A DNA stretch of 8,882 nucleotides from an uncultured bacterium (GCA_905214855.1 CAJMNU010000059.1:1-8882), one strand, 5' to 3'. Positions 1 through 6,325 are shown, numbered from the stretch's first letter. The notes: generated by a model from the letters alone, not told the origin. Numbers and translations: made by a program.

Positions 1-48
1 TTTACCATCTGGGAGCAGATGGTGCAATGGCAGAATAAATCATTATAA
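1..48 (+). other. possible 3' end of a truncated plus-strand gene
   Basis: The first ~35 bases are clearly richer in GC than what follows, as expected for the tail of a coding region. Two plus-strand frames are open from the edge. Frame 1 runs 15 codons (FTIWEQMVQWQNKSL) to TAA at 46-48. Frame 3 runs 11 codons (YHLGADGAMAE) to TAA at 36-38. I cannot tell which is real and recognise no family. The same bases form a perfect 8-bp hairpin (4-11 with 16-23, loop 12-15) with no T-run on either side, so a structured RNA end is an alternative. Confidence 0.25.
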
Positions 49-85
49 GGATCTTTCTTCATTTTCTTTTACACAAAAAGACAGA

Positions 86-133
86 TAGAAACGGGTACCG
101 ATTGATTTGACATTCATCCGATACCCGTTTCTA
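86..133. repeat. 12-bp inverted repeat, possible terminator
   Basis: TAGAAACGGGTA (86-97) is the exact reverse complement of 122-133. After one mismatch, two further pairs (99-100 with 119-120) extend the stem. It could end transcription of the gene whose tail is at the left edge, but no T-tract follows on the plus strand. Read on the minus strand, the arm is followed within a few bases by CTTTTTG, so a weak minus-strand terminator is also possible. The repeat is certain; its role is not. Confidence 0.55.
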
Positions 134-374
134 CACTATCTCATCCATTGGACTTTACCTCATATGCTTTTTTATTGTGATCATCTGGTTTTCTTACAAT
201 TTTCTTTTACAGTATCCCTTTATATTATATACTATATGAAACTTTTCCTTTGTATCCTACGCTCTTATTTTCTTCTAAAAGTTTTATCCTAATTGTATAT
301 AAATTTTAATCTGTAATTTATAAAATAAATTTTTTATCTTTTACATGGTATCTTTATACTATATAGTTTCTTTT

Positions 375-452
375 GTACTTTATAAGATGCATATTTACAA
401 AATCATCATTTCCGTATACTTTATAAATTCTCTGTATTGGTACTTTTATAAG
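375..452. repeat. three copies of a GTACTTT(T)ATAA motif
   Basis: GTACTTTATAAG (375-386), GTATACTTTATAA (414-426) and GTACTTTTATAAG (440-452) are near-identical. Further GTACTTT cores lie at 647-653 and 782-788. Read on the minus strand the motif is TTATAAAGTAC. AT-richness explains part of this but not the repeated GTAC core. The function is unknown; the copies could be degenerate repeats or protein-binding sites. Confidence 0.4.
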
Positions 453-816
453 ACTCTCGAATGATTTCTGAGAACCTTTCTTTCTCTCGGATAAGAACCC
501 ACACTTACCATTTTATTTTAATATTCTATTCCTCTTTACTGTGCTTTTTCGATCTCTTTTCATTCACCTTTGTATCTGTCCATATGTTACCTTATGTATT
601 TTAATATCTTATGATACTTTCTCGTCATATCAAAAAATATCAATCTGTACTTTGGAAATTTTTATCATATGGTATTTGAAAATCATCTACTTATTTGCTT
701 TTGTAAAAAGTTTCCTGTGGGTTAGCTTCTGTTGCCTTTGGACCGTACCTCCTATTCTTAAATTCAAAAGAGTTATCTTTTGTACTTTGTGTTTCTTTTT
801 CTCTTTTGTTGTCTTT

Positions 817-845
817 AGTATAGTCCTTTTTTCTATTTTTGTCAA
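817..845 (-). promoter_or_regulatory. near-consensus sigma-A promoter, minus strand
   Basis: On the minus strand a perfect TTGACA -35 box (845 down to 840) is followed after 17 bases by TATACT (822 down to 817), one base off the consensus -10. Transcription would start near 810 and run leftward into gene-free DNA. Such a match is better than those in front of the real genes here. It lies downstream of cutC on the same strand, so it would not drive cutC. No open frame with a ribosome binding site follows, so any product would be noncoding, or the match is chance in AT-rich DNA. Confidence 0.4.
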
Positions 846-992
846 CACTTTTTTCTATTTTTTTATCTTTTTTTTGTATTCTCAAAAATTGTAAATAATT
901 TTTCCAAATATTTCTATTTTTTCATCAATTTTACATTTTTTTATTATTATATTTTTACATTATGAGATAATTTTAGTCCAATTTCTTCTTTT

Positions 993-1769
993 TTATAATT
1001 CTTTCTCTGCTTGATCTAAAATCCTTCTTGCTCTTTGAACCTGCAGTTCATCTGTCCTGAAAATCTGAAATTCGTCAAAACCCTCTATTCCCATGGGAAC
1101 TCCCTTTTTTCTATATTCCATTCCACTCTCCACGATTTTCTTTCCAGACATATGAAAACTTCTGATTGTACTTTGACTTTGCAGCATTCTCTGAATTACC
1201 TGTGCATCCACTCCACTTCCTGCCATAATATCAATCTCTCCTGCTGCCTTATCCGCCAGCTCCTCAATCAGCTGTCTTCCTTCCTCACAAGTTTTTCTCT
1301 GCCCAGATGTCAAGATTGTCTGAATTCCAATACTTTTTACCTGATCTAAAGCCTCCAGTGGATCACAGCATACATCAAAAGCACGATGTAATGTCATATG
1401 ACAATCTTTTGCACATTCTCTCAATTTTTTCATCTTTTCCAGATCTAATTTTCCATCTTTTTGCAGACAACCGACCACAATCCCATCTGCCCCACGTTCG
1501 GCAAATAACCCTACTTCCTGTTTTATAATAGAAAATTCATGTTCTGTGTAAAGAAAATCTCCAAATCGTGGACGTATCAGCACATGGATTCTTATTTGAG
1601 GACACACTTTTTTAATCTCATCAAACAAACTCACACTTGGTGTCGTTCCTCCAATCATAAGATTTCCACAAAGCTCCAAGCGATCTGCGCCTCCTCTATA
1701 AGCTGCGATCGCTGACTCTGCACTATCTGCACATACTTCCAGAATATAAGGTCTCTGTCTTTTCTGCAT
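993..1769 (-). CDS. cutC: CutC family protein (copper homeostasis family)
   Basis: A 258-residue cytoplasmic protein, close to the usual CutC length of about 245-250. Family motifs appear in order: EVC (11-13), GADRLELC (27-34), GGTTPS (40-45), IRPRFGDFLY (65-74), GADGIVVG (93-100), LHRAFD (127-132), ILTSGQ (152-157), IMAGSGV (181-187) and FHMSG (205-209). The family folds as a TIM barrel. It was named for copper tolerance in E. coli, but a direct role in copper handling is disputed and its reaction is unknown. The ATG is preceded on the minus strand by a purine-rich AGAGAGGATGAG site, supporting this start. It diverges from the rhamnose operon and shows no obvious functional link to it. No clear terminator follows. 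Family assignment is firm; function is not. Confidence 0.93.
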   Translation of the reverse strand: MQKRQRPYILEVCADSAESAIAAYRGGADRLELCGNLMIGGTTPSVSLFDEIKKVCPQIRIHVLIRPRFGDFLYTEHEFSIIKQEVGLFAERGADGIVVGCLQKDGKLDLEKMKKLRECAKDCHMTLHRAFDVCCDPLEALDQVKSIGIQTILTSGQRKTCEEGRQLIEELADKAAGEIDIMAGSGVDAQVIQRMLQSQSTIRSFHMSGKKIVESGMEYRKKGVPMGIEGFDEFQIFRTDELQVQRARRILDQAEKEL

Positions 1770-1785
1770 ATTCTCATCCTCTCTT

Positions 1786-1809
1786 CCACGTTATTTTCCA
1801 TGTTATTTT
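1786..1809. repeat. tandem 12-base repeat in the cutC leader
   Basis: CCACGTTATTTT (1786-1797) is followed directly by CCATGTTATTTT (1798-1809), differing at one base. It sits just upstream of the cutC start and touches the candidate -10 box. It could be an operator or a simple slippage duplication. Confidence 0.45.
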
Positions 1810-1836
1810 ATTATCGTTTCATCTTGTATTTTCCAA
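1808..1836 (-). promoter_or_regulatory. candidate cutC promoter
   Basis: On the minus strand, TTGGAA (1836 down to 1831) is followed after 17 bases by TAATAA (1813 down to 1808). Both are partial matches to sigma-A boxes with ideal spacing. The start site would fall near 1801, leaving a leader of about 30 bases before the cutC ATG. Confidence 0.35.
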
Positions 1837-1974
1837 CGATACCTCACTTTATGTTCTGTTTTTCTTATCGCCTTTCTTCTTACTTCAATCAGAATACCAC
1901 ATTTTAGTTTTCCTGTCTTCCCCATTTCTTTTTTGTTTTACCTTATTACATTCCTCCTTTTTTGCAAATAAAGA

Positions 1975-1992
1975 CGTAATTTCTGTCAATTT
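1975..1992 (+). promoter_or_regulatory. candidate activator site of the rhamnose operon
   Basis: CGTAATTTCTGTCAATTT here resembles CGTAATTACGTTAATTT in front of rhaA (3860-3876); the two align with one gap. This copy ends five bases before the candidate -35 box, where AraC-family activators typically touch RNA polymerase. A short AAGAC repeat also lies at 1971-1975 and 1993-1997, 22 bases apart, similar to AraC half-site spacing. Operator function is inference. Confidence 0.35.
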
Positions 1993-1997
1993 AAGAC

Positions 1998-2026
1998 CTA
2001 ACATTTTTTCTTTGAATCAGTATAAT
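1998..2026 (+). promoter_or_regulatory. candidate rhaMBAD promoter
   Basis: A perfect TATAAT (2021-2026) has CTAACA (1998-2003) 17 bases upstream, a weak -35 box that matches four of six consensus bases. A good -10 with a poor -35 fits an activator-dependent catabolic promoter. The start site would be near 2033. The leader then contains a perfect TTGAATTCAA palindrome (2059-2068) immediately before the AAAGGAG ribosome binding site of rhaM. Confidence 0.5.
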
Positions 2027-2083
2027 AAAATTATACAAATCGTGTAAATATAAAAGAATTGAATTCAAAGGAGACTGTTTGAC

Positions 2084-2401
2084 ATGGAAAAATATGCATG
2101 GAAAGCGACTGTACTTGATGGCAAATTAGAGGAGTATACTCGCCGTCATAATGAAATCTGGCCAGAACTTGTAGAGGTTTTAAAAACTGCTGGAATCAAA
2201 AATTATACTATTTGGAATGTAGGAAATGAATTGTTTGGTTACTATGAGTGTGAACAAGGTGCTGCATATGCTGCAAAAGTACAGGCAGAAAGTCCAGTTG
2301 TTGATAAATGGAATGAATACATGAAAGATGTCATGGTAATGAAAATGGATCCTGTGACTGGAGCACAGCCTAAACTTGTTAAAGTATTTGAATTGGATTG
2401 A
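2084..2401 (+). CDS. rhaM: L-rhamnose mutarotase
   Basis: A 105-residue protein, the full length of the RhaM family (E. coli RhaM is 104). It interconverts the alpha and beta anomers of L-rhamnose in the cytoplasm so the isomerase gets its preferred form. The family signature EEYTRRHNEIWPEL (16-29) contains His22, matching the proposed catalytic histidine of E. coli RhaM. Tyr18, Trp26 and Tyr41 are also in place, and WNEYMKDVM matches the conserved C-terminal segment. The ATG follows an AAAGGAG site (2067-2073) at 10 bases. It is the first gene of the operon and ends 20 bases before rhaB. Assignment is secure by motif and by neighbours. Confidence 0.95.
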   Translation: MEKYAWKATVLDGKLEEYTRRHNEIWPELVEVLKTAGIKNYTIWNVGNELFGYYECEQGAAYAAKVQAESPVVDKWNEYMKDVMVMKMDPVTGAQPKLVKVFELD

Positions 2402-2408
2402 TCAGGTC

Positions 2409-2417
2409 GGAGGAGAG
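2409..2417 (+). promoter_or_regulatory. ribosome binding site deciding the rhaB start
   Basis: GGAGGAGAG lies just before ATG 2422, a near-perfect Shine-Dalgarno at normal spacing. An in-frame TTG at 2398 overlaps the rhaM stop, but starting there would put this site inside the coding region, so the ATG is preferred. Confidence 0.85.
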
Positions 2418-2421
2418 CTAC

Positions 2422-3825
2422 ATGAAACAATATTACCTTGCCGTTGATATCGGAGCTTCCAGCGGTCGTCATATCTTAGGATCTATCGAAAATGGAAAGA
2501 TCGAATTGGAAGAAATTTATCGTTTTGAAAATGGTCTTGTCAAAAAAGACGGTGAATTATGTTGGGATCTTCCAAAACTGTTTTCTGAAATTAAAAACGG
2601 TTTGAAAAAATGTAAAGAAATCGGAAAAATCCCTGTTACTATGGGAATTGATACTTGGGCTGTTGACTTTGTTCTGCTTGATGAGGAAAACCACATTCTT
2701 GGAAACACTGTCGGCTATCGTGACAGCCGTACTTCTGGCATGGATGAAAAGGTATATGAATCCATTTCCTTAGAAGATCTGTATGCAAGAACAGGAATAC
2801 AAAAACAGATTTTTAACTCTGTATACCAGTTAATGGCAATCAAACAGACTCATCCTGAGCATCTGAAAAAAACTAAAACATTTTTGATGATCCCTGATTA
2901 TTTCCACTATCTTCTGACTGGAAATGCCATGACAGAATATACAAATGCCACTACGACACAGCTTGTAAGCCCTGTGACAAAGGATTGGGACTTTGAATTG
3001 ATAGAACGTCTGGGATTTCCAAAAGATATTTTTGGTTCTATTTCTCTTCCTGGCACAGTAGTTGGCTCTTTTAGTAAAGAAATAGAAGATGAAGTTGGTT
3101 TTTCTTGTACTGTTGTACTTCCTGCCACTCATGATACAGGTTCTGCTGTCCTCTCTGTTCCGGCAAACGATGACAACTATATCTATATCAGTTCTGGTAC
3201 ATGGTCTTTGATGGGACTTGAAATGAAACAGGCTGATTGTTCTGCCGCTTCCATGCAGGCAAATCTGACCAATGAGGGCGGTTATGAATATCGCTTCCGT
3301 TATCTTAAGAATATCATGGGACTGTGGATGATCCAAAATGTACGCAAAGAACTGAACAATGAATATAGCTTTGCACAACTTTGTGATCTTGCAGCAAAAG
3401 AAACCACATTTTCTTATGTAGATGTCAATGACCCATGTTTTCTTGCCCCAGACAGTATGATCGAAGCCATTCAATCCTATTGTGCATCTCATAATGAACC
3501 AGTTCCCACTACTCCGGGAGAAATTGCAAATTGTGTATACAGCAGTTTGGCTTCCAGTTATGCAGATACTGTAACAGAACTGGAAAAATTGACCAATCGT
3601 ACATATGAAAGAATCCATATTGTAGGAGGAGGTTCTAATGCTTCCTATTTGAACCAGCTCACTGCTAACAGTACAAAACGCCCTGTTTATGCTGGTCCTA
3701 CAGAAGCAACTGCTCTTGGAAATATTTTGGCACAGATGCTCCATGCAAAGGATTTTTCTTGTGTCAGTGAAGCACGTTCCTGCGTCTTCTCCTCTTTTGG
3801 AGTAAAAGAATTCCTTCCTCAATAA
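2422..3825 (+). CDS. rhaB: L-rhamnulokinase (FGGY family)
   Basis: A 467-residue FGGY carbohydrate kinase that phosphorylates L-rhamnulose at C1 with ATP. DIGASSGR (9-16) is the N-terminal phosphate-binding segment. GIDTWAVD (75-82) matches the RhaB-type substrate region. THDTGSAV has Asp238, the expected catalytic base (Asp237 in E. coli). SSGTWS (257-262) and VGGGSNASYLNQL (from 401) complete the ATP site. Cys354 and Cys371 match the cysteine pair that forms a disulphide in E. coli RhaB. These features separate it from xylulo-, glycero- and fuculokinases. It is 20 bases downstream of rhaM and surely in the same transcript. A 113-base gap with its own palindromes separates it from rhaA. Confidence 0.95.
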   Translation: MKQYYLAVDIGASSGRHILGSIENGKIELEEIYRFENGLVKKDGELCWDLPKLFSEIKNGLKKCKEIGKIPVTMGIDTWAVDFVLLDEENHILGNTVGYRDSRTSGMDEKVYESISLEDLYARTGIQKQIFNSVYQLMAIKQTHPEHLKKTKTFLMIPDYFHYLLTGNAMTEYTNATTTQLVSPVTKDWDFELIERLGFPKDIFGSISLPGTVVGSFSKEIEDEVGFSCTVVLPATHDTGSAVLSVPANDDNYIYISSGTWSLMGLEMKQADCSAASMQANLTNEGGYEYRFRYLKNIMGLWMIQNVRKELNNEYSFAQLCDLAAKETTFSYVDVNDPCFLAPDSMIEAIQSYCASHNEPVPTTPGEIANCVYSSLASSYADTVTELEKLTNRTYERIHIVGGGSNASYLNQLTANSTKRPVYAGPTEATALGNILAQMLHAKDFSCVSEARSCVFSSFGVKEFLPQ

Positions 3826-3938
3826 CTTTGAAAACAAAGGTCATTTTAAAAACGCATTGCGTAATTACGTTAATTTGGTGAATTATTAAAGTTGAATAAC
3901 AATTAAATCAAATATATAATAAAAGGAGATTAGTAAAT
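3826..3938 (+). promoter_or_regulatory. rhaB-rhaA gap with palindromes and possible internal promoter
   Basis: Two overlapping palindromes lie at 3852-3862 (ACGCA-T-TGCGT) and 3860-3869 (CGTAATTACG, perfect). The second begins the element 3860-3876 that resembles the site before rhaM. Further on, TTGAAT (3892-3897) and a perfect TATAAT (3915-3920) are 17 bases apart, a textbook promoter spacing. However, its start site near 3927 would fall at the end of the AAAGGAG site (3922-3928), so most of the ribosome binding site would be lost from that transcript. It may therefore be chance AT-rich sequence. The palindromes are real; internal promoter activity is uncertain. Confidence 0.35.
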
Positions 3939-5195
3939 ATGACACTCAAAGAACGCTATGAATCTGCTAAAGAGCTGTATAGAGAAATTGGTGTGGATAC
4001 TGACAAAGCTCTGGAAGTTTTAAAGAACATTCCGATCTCCATGCACTGCTGGCAGGGTGATGATGTAACTGGTTTTGACCATGATGGTCCTCTTACAGGA
4101 GGTATTCAGGCTACAGGAAATTATCCTGGAAAGGCACGCACTCCTGAAGAGCTGATGGCTGATATTGATAAAGCTCTCAGCCTGATTCCTGGAAAACACA
4201 AATTAAACCTCCATGCCAATTACGCAATTTTTAAGTCTGGAGAATTTGTTGACCGTGATCACCTTGAACCAAAGCATTTTAAAAAATGGGTTGAATTTGC
4301 TAAAGAAAGAGGCTTGGGTCTTGATTTTAATCCAACATTCTTCTCTCATCCAAAGGCAGAACAGTATACACTCTCCAGCCCAGATGAGGAAATCCGTCAG
4401 TTCTGGATCCGTCATGGTCAGGCATGTGTACGTATTTCTCAGTATTTTGCTGAGGAGACAGGTATGCCATGTACTATGAACATCTGGATTCCAGATGGTT
4501 TGAAAGATATTCCGGCTGACCGTCTTGGTCCGAGAGCACGTTTTAAAGATTCTCTGGATCAGATCTTATCTATTGATTATGATAAGAGTAAAGTGTTTGT
4601 CTGCTTGGAATCTAAAGTGTTTGGTATCGGAATGGAATCCTACACTGTAGGAAGCAGTGAATTTTGTATCAATTATGCCGCATACAAAGATGGTGTGATC
4701 CCGTTAATGGATAATGGACATTATCATCCAACTGAGGTGGTATCTGATAAGATTCCAGCAATGCTTCTCTTCCATGAAAAGATGGCTTTACATGTAACTC
4801 GTCCTGTACGTTGGGACAGTGACCATGTTGTTCTTTTTGATGATGAAACAAAAGAAATCGCTAAAGAAATCGTGCGCAACAATGCTCTGGATCGTGTATT
4901 CCTTGCACTGGATTTCTTTGATGCCAGCATCAACCGTATCAGTGCATGGGTTGTTGGTATGAGAAATATGCAGAAGTCCCTTTTGTACGCTCTGCTCACA
5001 CCAAACAGTGAATTTAAGGCAATGCAGGACAATGGCAACTTTACTAAACTGATGATGCAGCAGGAAGAATTAAAAACATATCCATTTGGTGATGTTTGGG
5101 ATTATTTCTGTGAATCAAACCATGTACCTGTAAAAGAATCTTGGTTTGACCAGATTGAATCCTATGAAAAAGAAGTTCTCTCCAAGAGAAACTAA
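3939..5195 (+). CDS. rhaA: L-rhamnose isomerase
   Basis: A 418-residue metal-dependent isomerase, the usual length for RhaA, converting L-rhamnose to L-rhamnulose in the cytoplasm. The hallmark N-terminal motif SMHCWQGDDVTGF is present, followed by GGIQATGNYPG. Metal and catalytic residues fall where the E. coli enzyme has them: Glu224 in CLESKVFGIG, Asp258 and His261 in MDNGHYHPTEV, His285, Asp293 and Asp295 in HVTRPVRWDSDH, and Asp325 in LALDFFDASINRI. The enzyme family uses Mn2+ or similar ions and is tetrameric. The ATG follows a strong AAAGGAG site. It lies between rhaB and rhaD, 41 bases before the latter with no terminator. Nothing is missing or broken. Confidence 0.96.
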   Translation: MTLKERYESAKELYREIGVDTDKALEVLKNIPISMHCWQGDDVTGFDHDGPLTGGIQATGNYPGKARTPEELMADIDKALSLIPGKHKLNLHANYAIFKSGEFVDRDHLEPKHFKKWVEFAKERGLGLDFNPTFFSHPKAEQYTLSSPDEEIRQFWIRHGQACVRISQYFAEETGMPCTMNIWIPDGLKDIPADRLGPRARFKDSLDQILSIDYDKSKVFVCLESKVFGIGMESYTVGSSEFCINYAAYKDGVIPLMDNGHYHPTEVVSDKIPAMLLFHEKMALHVTRPVRWDSDHVVLFDDETKEIAKEIVRNNALDRVFLALDFFDASINRISAWVVGMRNMQKSLLYALLTPNSEFKAMQDNGNFTKLMMQQEELKTYPFGDVWDYFCESNHVPVKESWFDQIESYEKEVLSKRN

Positions 5196-5236
5196 AAACA
5201 GAGACAAAATGATAACAAAATGAAAGAGGTATTACC

Positions 5237-6055
5237 ATGAAAGTTTTAGACGCTGAATTTGTACAGGGTTTTATCAGAATGTGTAACGATGGATGGGAAC
5301 AGGGCTGGCATGAAAGAAATGGCGGAAATCTGACCTACCGTATCAAGCCAGAAGAAGTAGATTCTGTAAAGGAAAACTTCTGCACAGACCGCGAATGGGC
5401 ACCAATCGGTACCAGTGTTCCTGGTCTTGCCGGAGAATATTTTCTGGTTACTGGTTCTGGAAAATATTTCAGAAATGTCATTCTCGATCCAGAGGCAAAT
5501 ATCTGCATCGTTGAAGTAGATCAGAAAGGTGAAAATTACCGTATTCTCTGGGGTCTTAATAAAGGCGGAAGACCAACCAGTGAACTTCCAAGCCATCTGA
5601 TGAACCATGAAGTTAAAAAAGCAGTTACAAATGGTGCTCATCGTGTCATCTATCACTGCCATGCTATCGCATTGACTTTTGTTCTGCCATTGGATGATAA
5701 AGTATTCACACGTGAACTCTGGGAAATGGCTACAGAATGCCCTGTTGTATTCCCAGAAGGTGTCGGTGTTGTAGGCTGGATGGTTCCAGGCGGACGTGAC
5801 ATTGCTGTAGAAACCAGCAAACTGATGAAAGAATACAATGTTGCGATCTGGGCTCACCATGGTGTATTCTGCTCCGGAGAGGACTTTGATCTGACATTTG
5901 GTCTTGCTCATACTGTAGAGAAATCTGCTGAAATTCTGGTTAAAATGCTTTCTATGAGACCAGATAAATTGCAGACTATTACACCACAGAATTTCCGTGA
6001 TCTGGCAAAAGATTTCCGTGTCACATTGCCTGAGAAATTTCTGTACGAAAAATAA
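5237..6055 (+). CDS. rhaD: L-rhamnulose-1-phosphate aldolase (class II)
   Basis: A 272-residue zinc-dependent class II aldolase (E. coli RhaD is 274) that cleaves L-rhamnulose 1-phosphate into dihydroxyacetone phosphate and L-lactaldehyde. RNGGNLTYR (27-35) and TGSGKYFRN (72-80) form the phosphate-binding part. Glu116 in PTSELPSH matches the catalytic glutamate. His140 and His142 in YHCHA plus His207 in WAHHGVF are the expected zinc ligands. The length and these motifs fit RhaD better than the shorter fuculose- or ribulose-phosphate aldolases and epimerases of the same superfamily. The ATG follows AAAGAGG at seven bases. It is the last catabolic gene of the operon and is followed by a structured stretch and a strong terminator. 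Confidence 0.95.
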   Translation: MKVLDAEFVQGFIRMCNDGWEQGWHERNGGNLTYRIKPEEVDSVKENFCTDREWAPIGTSVPGLAGEYFLVTGSGKYFRNVILDPEANICIVEVDQKGENYRILWGLNKGGRPTSELPSHLMNHEVKKAVTNGAHRVIYHCHAIALTFVLPLDDKVFTRELWEMATECPVVFPEGVGVVGWMVPGGRDIAVETSKLMKEYNVAIWAHHGVFCSGEDFDLTFGLAHTVEKSAEILVKMLSMRPDKLQTITPQNFRDLAKDFRVTLPEKFLYEK

Positions 6056-6091
6056 GTTGATCATTTCACTAATTTGTGCATAGATTCATGC

Positions 6092-6200
6092 AGGGGAGAG
6101 TTTGGAGCTGTGACCCCAAAAGCAGCTCTGAGCAATTAGCTCTATAAGAGGGATAGAGCTTTAAAAAGGTATCGTTCCATTTTGGTGCGATACCTTTTTT
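6092..6200 (+). ncRNA. candidate structured RNA between rhaD and the AraC gene
   Basis: This stretch is GC-richer than other intergenic DNA here and densely paired. Helix A is GAGCTG (6105-6110) with CAGCTC (6123-6128), extendable with wobble pairs to 6100-6111/6122-6133. Its loop holds CCCC (6114-6117), which can pair with GGGG (6093-6096) upstream: an H-type pseudoknot with an AAAA linker (6118-6121). Helix B is a perfect 8 bp, AGCTCTAT (6138-6145) with ATAGAGCT (6153-6160). The terminator hairpin follows directly. AGCTCT occurs twice (6124-6129, 6138-6143), so helices A and B could exchange partners. A weak promoter (TTGATC 6057-6062, 17 bases, ATAGAT 6080-6085) would start the RNA near 6092. 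I recognise no known riboswitch or RNA family. It could be an independent small RNA, a stable 3' end of the rha transcript, or an attenuator before the regulator gene. Confidence 0.4.
6163..6200 (+). terminator. intrinsic terminator after rhaD
   Basis: AAAAAGGTATCG (6163-6174) pairs perfectly with 6188-6199, a 12-bp stem whose downstream arm ends in six T residues. CCA/TGG inside the loop can extend it. The A-run on the upstream arm would also allow function on the minus strand. It separates the catabolic genes from the regulator gene. Confidence 0.92.
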
Positions 6201-6255
6201 ATGATACGTTTTGCTACTCTTCTACCCCCTTTCTTTACTTCTGTTTTTGCCTATG

Positions 6256-6284
6256 TTACAATGTAAATAATTGGCATTTATACA
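6256..6284 (+). promoter_or_regulatory. candidate promoter of the AraC regulator gene
   Basis: TTACAA (6256-6261) and TATACA (6279-6284) are 17 bases apart, giving a start near 6291 and a short leader with an AGGAG site (6311-6315). The -35 box lies inside a palindrome, TTACA-A-TGTAA (6256-6266), a possible operator for autoregulation. It is downstream of the rhaD terminator, so the regulator can be expressed independently. Confidence 0.4.
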
Positions 6285-6325
6285 ATTATTTTAAAATTTC
6301 CTGTTAGAAAAGGAGTAGTTACATC

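Larger units (their letters stand above)
140..990. other. AT-rich gene-free stretch
   Basis: This ~850-base stretch is extremely AT-rich and strongly strand-skewed: T-rich on plus, hence A-rich on minus. The plus-strand open frames (for example 541-894) translate to strings of F, L, I, Y and C, start at GTG or ATG without a Shine-Dalgarno sequence, and look like products of T-rich DNA. The minus frame 885-691 is lysine-rich, begins at TTG and has no ribosome binding site. I see no credible gene. It does contain a near-consensus minus-strand promoter and a repeated short motif, listed separately. It could be a decayed gene, a long 3' region of cutC, or a noncoding transcript unit. Confidence 0.6.
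1770..2083. other. divergent intergenic region cutC / rhaM
   Basis: These 314 bases carry no gene. The left part (1770-1836) serves cutC: its ribosome binding site, a tandem 12-base repeat and a candidate promoter. The middle (about 1840-1965) is pyrimidine-rich on the plus strand with nothing recognisable. The right part (about 1970-2083) holds the candidate operator, promoter and ribosome binding site of the rhamnose operon. Confidence 0.7.

Noticed and set aside
691..885. 64-codon minus-strand lysine-rich open frame
   Set aside because: It starts at TTG without a Shine-Dalgarno sequence, and a near-consensus -10 box lies inside it. The low-complexity N-terminal half reflects A-rich DNA. 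The C-terminal part looks slightly more protein-like, so a decayed gene cannot be excluded.
541..894. 117-codon plus-strand open frame, strongly hydrophobic
   Set aside because: It starts at GTG with no ribosome binding site, and its F/L/I/Y/C-rich translation follows from T-rich DNA. No family motif or typical membrane topology was seen.
2398..2421. Upstream TTG start for rhaB overlapping the rhaM stop
   Set aside because: A strong GGAGGAGAG site directly precedes ATG 2422, and the family N-terminus (AVDIGASSGR) fits the shorter form.
2830..3837. 335-codon minus-strand open frame opposite rhaB
   Set aside because: It is a shadow of the clearly coding rhaB frame, with no family motifs and a cysteine- and phenylalanine-rich translation.
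5246..6064. 272-codon minus-strand open frame opposite rhaD
   Set aside because: It mirrors the real rhaD gene almost exactly and carries no recognisable domain.
6088..6147. 19-codon open frame (MQGRVWSCDPKSSSEQLAL) inside the structured RNA
   Set aside because: No ribosome binding site precedes its ATG, and the bases are better explained by RNA helices. A leader peptide is possible but unsupported.
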